The position numbers were made by a program, and so were the translations under genes. The notes beneath the pieces are model-generated. The model did not search any database, was not told the DNA's origin, and saw only the letters and a list, made by a program, of their open reading frames with translations. A DNA stretch of 6,543 bases from Firmicutes bacterium UBA6226. Lineage in GTDB: Bacteria > Bacillota_A > Clostridia > Peptostreptococcales > Acidaminobacteraceae. The DNA is taken from contig DJWQ01000183.1 in NCBI GenBank assembly GCA_002441045.1, positions 1 to 6,543 on the forward strand, in the 5' to 3' direction. Of the stretch, positions 3,888-6,543 are shown one piece after another. How positions within the stretch are numbered: position 1 is the stretch's first letter; each line of letters begins with the position of its first letter.

Positions 3888-6473
3888 GTGAACAAGCAAA
3901 AACTAGCAAACAAAATATGGGAATCCGCAAATAAAATGCGTTCAAAAATTGAGGCAAATGAATACAAGGACTACATTTTAGGATTCATATTTTATAAATA
4001 TCTATCTGACAAAGAAGTCAGATTCATGCATAATGAAGGTGCAACGCATCACGATATTAAATCCTTAAGTGAAGAGGATCAAGAGAGTGTTAAGTACATA
4101 CAAGGTAATATTGGTTATTTTATTGCCTACAAAGATTTGTTTTCTACTTGGCTTGCTATGGGAAAAGACTTTGATGTTTCCAATGTGCGTGACGCATTAT
4201 CAGCATTTAGTAGATTAATTGACGGTAATTATAAAAAAGTATTTGATGGTATCTTTGAAACTCTTCAAACTGGATTATCAAAGTTAGGTGAAAATTCGGC
4301 GTCTCAAACGAAAGCAATCAGTGATTTACTTCAGTTGATTAAAGATATTCCAATGGATGGAAAACAGGACTACGATGTCTTAGGTTTTATCTATGAGTAT
4401 TTGATTTCAAATTTTGCAGCAAATGCTGGAAAAAAAGCAGGAGAATTCTACACACCACATGAAGTATCATTGCTTATGAGTGAAATTGTTGCGGATCATC
4501 TTAAAGATCGCAAAGAAATTCAAATTTATGATCCAACAAGTGGATCGGGTAGTTTGCTAATAAACATTGGTAATTGTGTTGCCAAACATATTGACGATGA
4601 AAATAATATCAAATACTTTGCGCAAGAGCTCAAACAGAATACTTATAATCTGACTCGAATGAATTTAATTATGCGCGGAATTTTACCTTCAAATATACTT
4701 ACACGTAATGGGGATACATTAGAAGATGACTGGCCGTATTTTGACGAAAATGATCCCATTGGATCTTACAATCCCCTTTATGTAGATGCGGTGGTATCGA
4801 ATCCGCCCTATTCACAAAATTGGGAACCTGAGGACAAAGGGTCTGATCCACGTTATGCAAGATTCGGATTAGCTCCAAAGGGAAAGGCAGATTATGCTTT
4901 TTTACTTCATGATTTATATCATATTAAACCAGACGGAATTATGACTATCGTTTTACCACATGGTGTATTGTTCCGTGGAGGTGAAGAAGGCACTATTCGT
5001 AAAAACTTAATTGAGAATAATCATATAGATGCAGTTATTGGGCTTCCATCAAATATATTTTTTGGTACTGGAATCCCGACAATAATCATGGTACTTAAGC
5101 AAAAAAGAGAAAACACTGATGTTTTAATTGTTGATGCATCAAAAAACTTCATTAAAGTGGGAAAGAACAATATGCTTCAGGCATCTGATATTAAGCGAAT
5201 AACAGATGCTGTCACGCAGCGTAAGAATATTCAAAAATTTTCAAAAGTTGTGACAAGAGATGAAATCAGAATCAATGATTACAATCTAAACATACCAAGG
5301 TATGTAGATTCGTCTGAAATTCCGGAAAGCTGGGATATTTATGCTTCTATGTTTGGTGGTATCCCAAAGAAAGAAATAAATGAACTTGATAAGTTTTGGG
5401 AGGCGTTTCCAGGATTAAAGCAATCATTGTTTGTTGAAATTTCAGATGAACATATGGATGTTGTTAACGAAAATTTGAGAGAAGTTATAAAGAATCATCA
5501 CACAATATTAAAGTTCAAAGATCAATTCGATAAAGCATTTGAGAATTTCGACAAATTGTTATATGCTCAACTAATTGAAAAAATGGATGCCTTAAAGATA
5601 TCAAGTGGTGAAACGATGATAGGACTTGAAGTCTTTAATCGACTTAATTCCGTTCCACTCATCGATGAGTACAAGGCATATCAACTTCTTCATGACGAGT
5701 GGACTAAAATTAGTGTTGATCTTGAAATGATTCAAACTGAAGGTCATAAATCAATAAAGCAAGTTGATCCATACATGGTTTCAAAGAAGAAGAATGGAAA
5801 AGATATTGAAGTTCAAGAGGGTTGGGTTGGAAGAATTTTACCGTTTGATTTGGTTCAAGAAACTTTGTTAGTTACCGAAAAAAATGCTCTTAATGAGATG
5901 GAAACGCGTCTACAAACAATTTCATCTGAACAGCAAGAAATAATTGATTCGTTAACTGAGGACGAAAAAGACGAATTATCGGATGTCCTCAATGAAGATA
6001 GCACTGCATTTTTAACAGGACCTTTGACTAAAATTGTAAAAGATATTCTTAAGAATAATATTGTTTCTGATTTTTCGGAAGAAAGTTCTGAGTTTAAACT
6101 ATTGAAGATGGTAACACTTTTAGATGAAGAAAAGGAACTAAAAGGTTTGATCAAATTGGATTCAGAAAAACTTCACCTGCTGACGAAAAAAACTATTGAG
6201 AGTTTGACAAATGATCAGGTTGACTCAATTCTGAATAAAAAATGGATTGAACCAATTTTGAACGGACTAAATCGATTGCCAGATGAGATTTTAGAATATT
6301 TAGAATCAAAAGTCCAGGCATTGGCTGACAAGTATGTTACAACATTTTCTGATGTGGAAGATGAAATAAAGAAAACAGAAGGTTTACTTTCAAAAATGTT
6401 GGATGATTTGACAGGAAGTGAGTCTGATTTGAAGGGATTGGCAGAATTAAAACTGCTATTGGGAGGCAAATAA
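3888..6473 (+). CDS. hsdM: type I restriction-modification methyltransferase subunit HsdM, 861 aa
   Basis: The modification subunit, which transfers a methyl group from S-adenosylmethionine to adenine N6 in complex with HsdS. The N-terminal helical domain (1-160) begins LANKIWESANKMRSKIEANEYKDYIL by the family pattern. GEFYTPHEV (185-193) precedes motif I, DPTSGSGSLL (215-224), with Ser where many relatives have Cys. The catalytic motif IV is NPPY at 305-308. The methylase core ends near 475. About 380 further residues follow, mainly charged and helical, rich in Glu, Lys and Leu, and probably coiled-coil. The total well exceeds the roughly 500 residues of classic HsdM such as EcoKI, although long HsdM variants occur in Firmicutes. 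The GTG at 3888 is chosen because GGAGGA (3878-3883) precedes it; an in-frame GTG at 3870 lies upstream of that site. hsdS follows after one base. The gene is visibly more AT-rich than the module to its left. Confidence 0.95.
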   Translation: MNKQKLANKIWESANKMRSKIEANEYKDYILGFIFYKYLSDKEVRFMHNEGATHHDIKSLSEEDQESVKYIQGNIGYFIAYKDLFSTWLAMGKDFDVSNVRDALSAFSRLIDGNYKKVFDGIFETLQTGLSKLGENSASQTKAISDLLQLIKDIPMDGKQDYDVLGFIYEYLISNFAANAGKKAGEFYTPHEVSLLMSEIVADHLKDRKEIQIYDPTSGSGSLLINIGNCVAKHIDDENNIKYFAQELKQNTYNLTRMNLIMRGILPSNILTRNGDTLEDDWPYFDENDPIGSYNPLYVDAVVSNPPYSQNWEPEDKGSDPRYARFGLAPKGKADYAFLLHDLYHIKPDGIMTIVLPHGVLFRGGEEGTIRKNLIENNHIDAVIGLPSNIFFGTGIPTIIMVLKQKRENTDVLIVDASKNFIKVGKNNMLQASDIKRITDAVTQRKNIQKFSKVVTRDEIRINDYNLNIPRYVDSSEIPESWDIYASMFGGIPKKEINELDKFWEAFPGLKQSLFVEISDEHMDVVNENLREVIKNHHTILKFKDQFDKAFENFDKLLYAQLIEKMDALKISSGETMIGLEVFNRLNSVPLIDEYKAYQLLHDEWTKISVDLEMIQTEGHKSIKQVDPYMVSKKKNGKDIEVQEGWVGRILPFDLVQETLLVTEKNALNEMETRLQTISSEQQEIIDSLTEDEKDELSDVLNEDSTAFLTGPLTKIVKDILKNNIVSDFSEESSEFKLLKMVTLLDEEKELKGLIKLDSEKLHLLTKKTIESLTNDQVDSILNKKWIEPILNGLNRLPDEILEYLESKVQALADKYVTTFSDVEDEIKKTEGLLSKMLDDLTGSESDLKGLAELKLLLGGK

Positions 6474-6474
6474 A

Positions 6475-6543
6475 ATGGCTGAAAACAGAAAAATACCTGC
6501 CATTAGATTTAAAGGTTTTAATGAAGCTTGGGAACAGCGTAAG
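6475..6543 (+). CDS. hsdS: type I restriction specificity subunit HsdS, N-terminal fragment
   Basis: The first 23 residues of the DNA-recognition subunit. The start MAENRKIPAIRFKGFNEAWE followed by QRK is the standard N-terminus of Firmicute HsdS proteins (RFxGFxxxWEQRK), just ahead of the first target-recognition domain. GGGAGG at 6461-6466, inside the end of hsdM, lies 8 nt before the ATG. The hsdM stop is separated by a single base, so the two are translated together. The gene runs off the window, so the target sequence and any hsdR or second hsdS cannot be seen. Confidence 0.9.
   Translation, partial: MAENRKIPAIRFKGFNEAWEQRK

Noticed and set aside
3687..3899. 70-codon minus-strand open frame, hydrophobic in places
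   Set aside because: It spans the plus-strand terminator and hsdM leader. Its Ile/Phe/Leu richness is that of any AT-rich DNA, and no ribosome binding site is seen.
5855..6469. Two minus-strand Ser/Phe-rich open frames inside hsdM
   Set aside because: They are reverse readings of the Glu/Lys-rich hsdM C-terminus.

Overview
The window looks like accessory DNA from a low-GC Firmicute (Bacillota). Ribosome binding sites are strong purine-rich ones (AGGAGG, GGAGGA, GAGGAG), GTG is used as a start, spacing between genes is tight, and the Rho-independent terminators are ordinary hairpins followed by T-tracts. No rRNA, tRNA, CRISPR array, insertion sequence or integrase is visible. The species cannot be named from this sequence. 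The gene content (a short sigma-region-4-like regulator, a repressor/ImmA-type protease pair, a Y-family polymerase and a type I restriction-modification locus) is typical of an integrative element or genomic island.

Layout, left to right. (1) Positions 1-457, minus strand: a 140-aa sigma-70 region-4-like protein, followed at the very edge by a ribosome binding site and the first codons of a probable next gene. (2) Positions 458-762: no convincing gene. This stretch holds two tandem terminators that close the minus-strand operon to the right, plus an unexplained segment with a 36-codon frame and two copies of a 9-bp word. (3) Positions 763-2327, minus strand: a UmuC/DinB-type Y-family DNA polymerase followed by a small zinc-ribbon (Com-like) protein that appears to be an internal duplication. 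(4) Positions 2378-3632, plus strand, divergent from the polymerase across only 50 bp: an XRE repressor, an ImmA/IrrE-type metallopeptidase and an 89-aa conserved uncharacterised protein, closed by a terminator at 3676-3710. (5) Positions 3711-3887: leader of the restriction locus, with an extended -10 promoter candidate, a perfect 9-bp tandem repeat and a possible 44-aa ORF. (6) Positions 3888-6543: hsdM of unusually large size (861 aa), then the first 23 codons of hsdS, running off the window.

How the parts may work together. Regions 3 and 4 form a self-contained module bounded by terminators on both sides. By analogy with ImmR/ImmA of ICEBs1 and DdrO/IrrE of Deinococcus, the protease would inactivate the XRE repressor after DNA damage and release expression of the error-prone polymerase and its small partners. 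That would be a damage response independent of LexA, and no Bacillus-type LexA box is seen in the divergent gap. The 89-aa protein and the duplicated zinc-ribbon protein have no assigned function here and are the most interesting unknowns. The type I R-M locus is a separate, more AT-rich transcription unit that methylates host DNA and, with an HsdR presumably outside the window, cuts foreign DNA.
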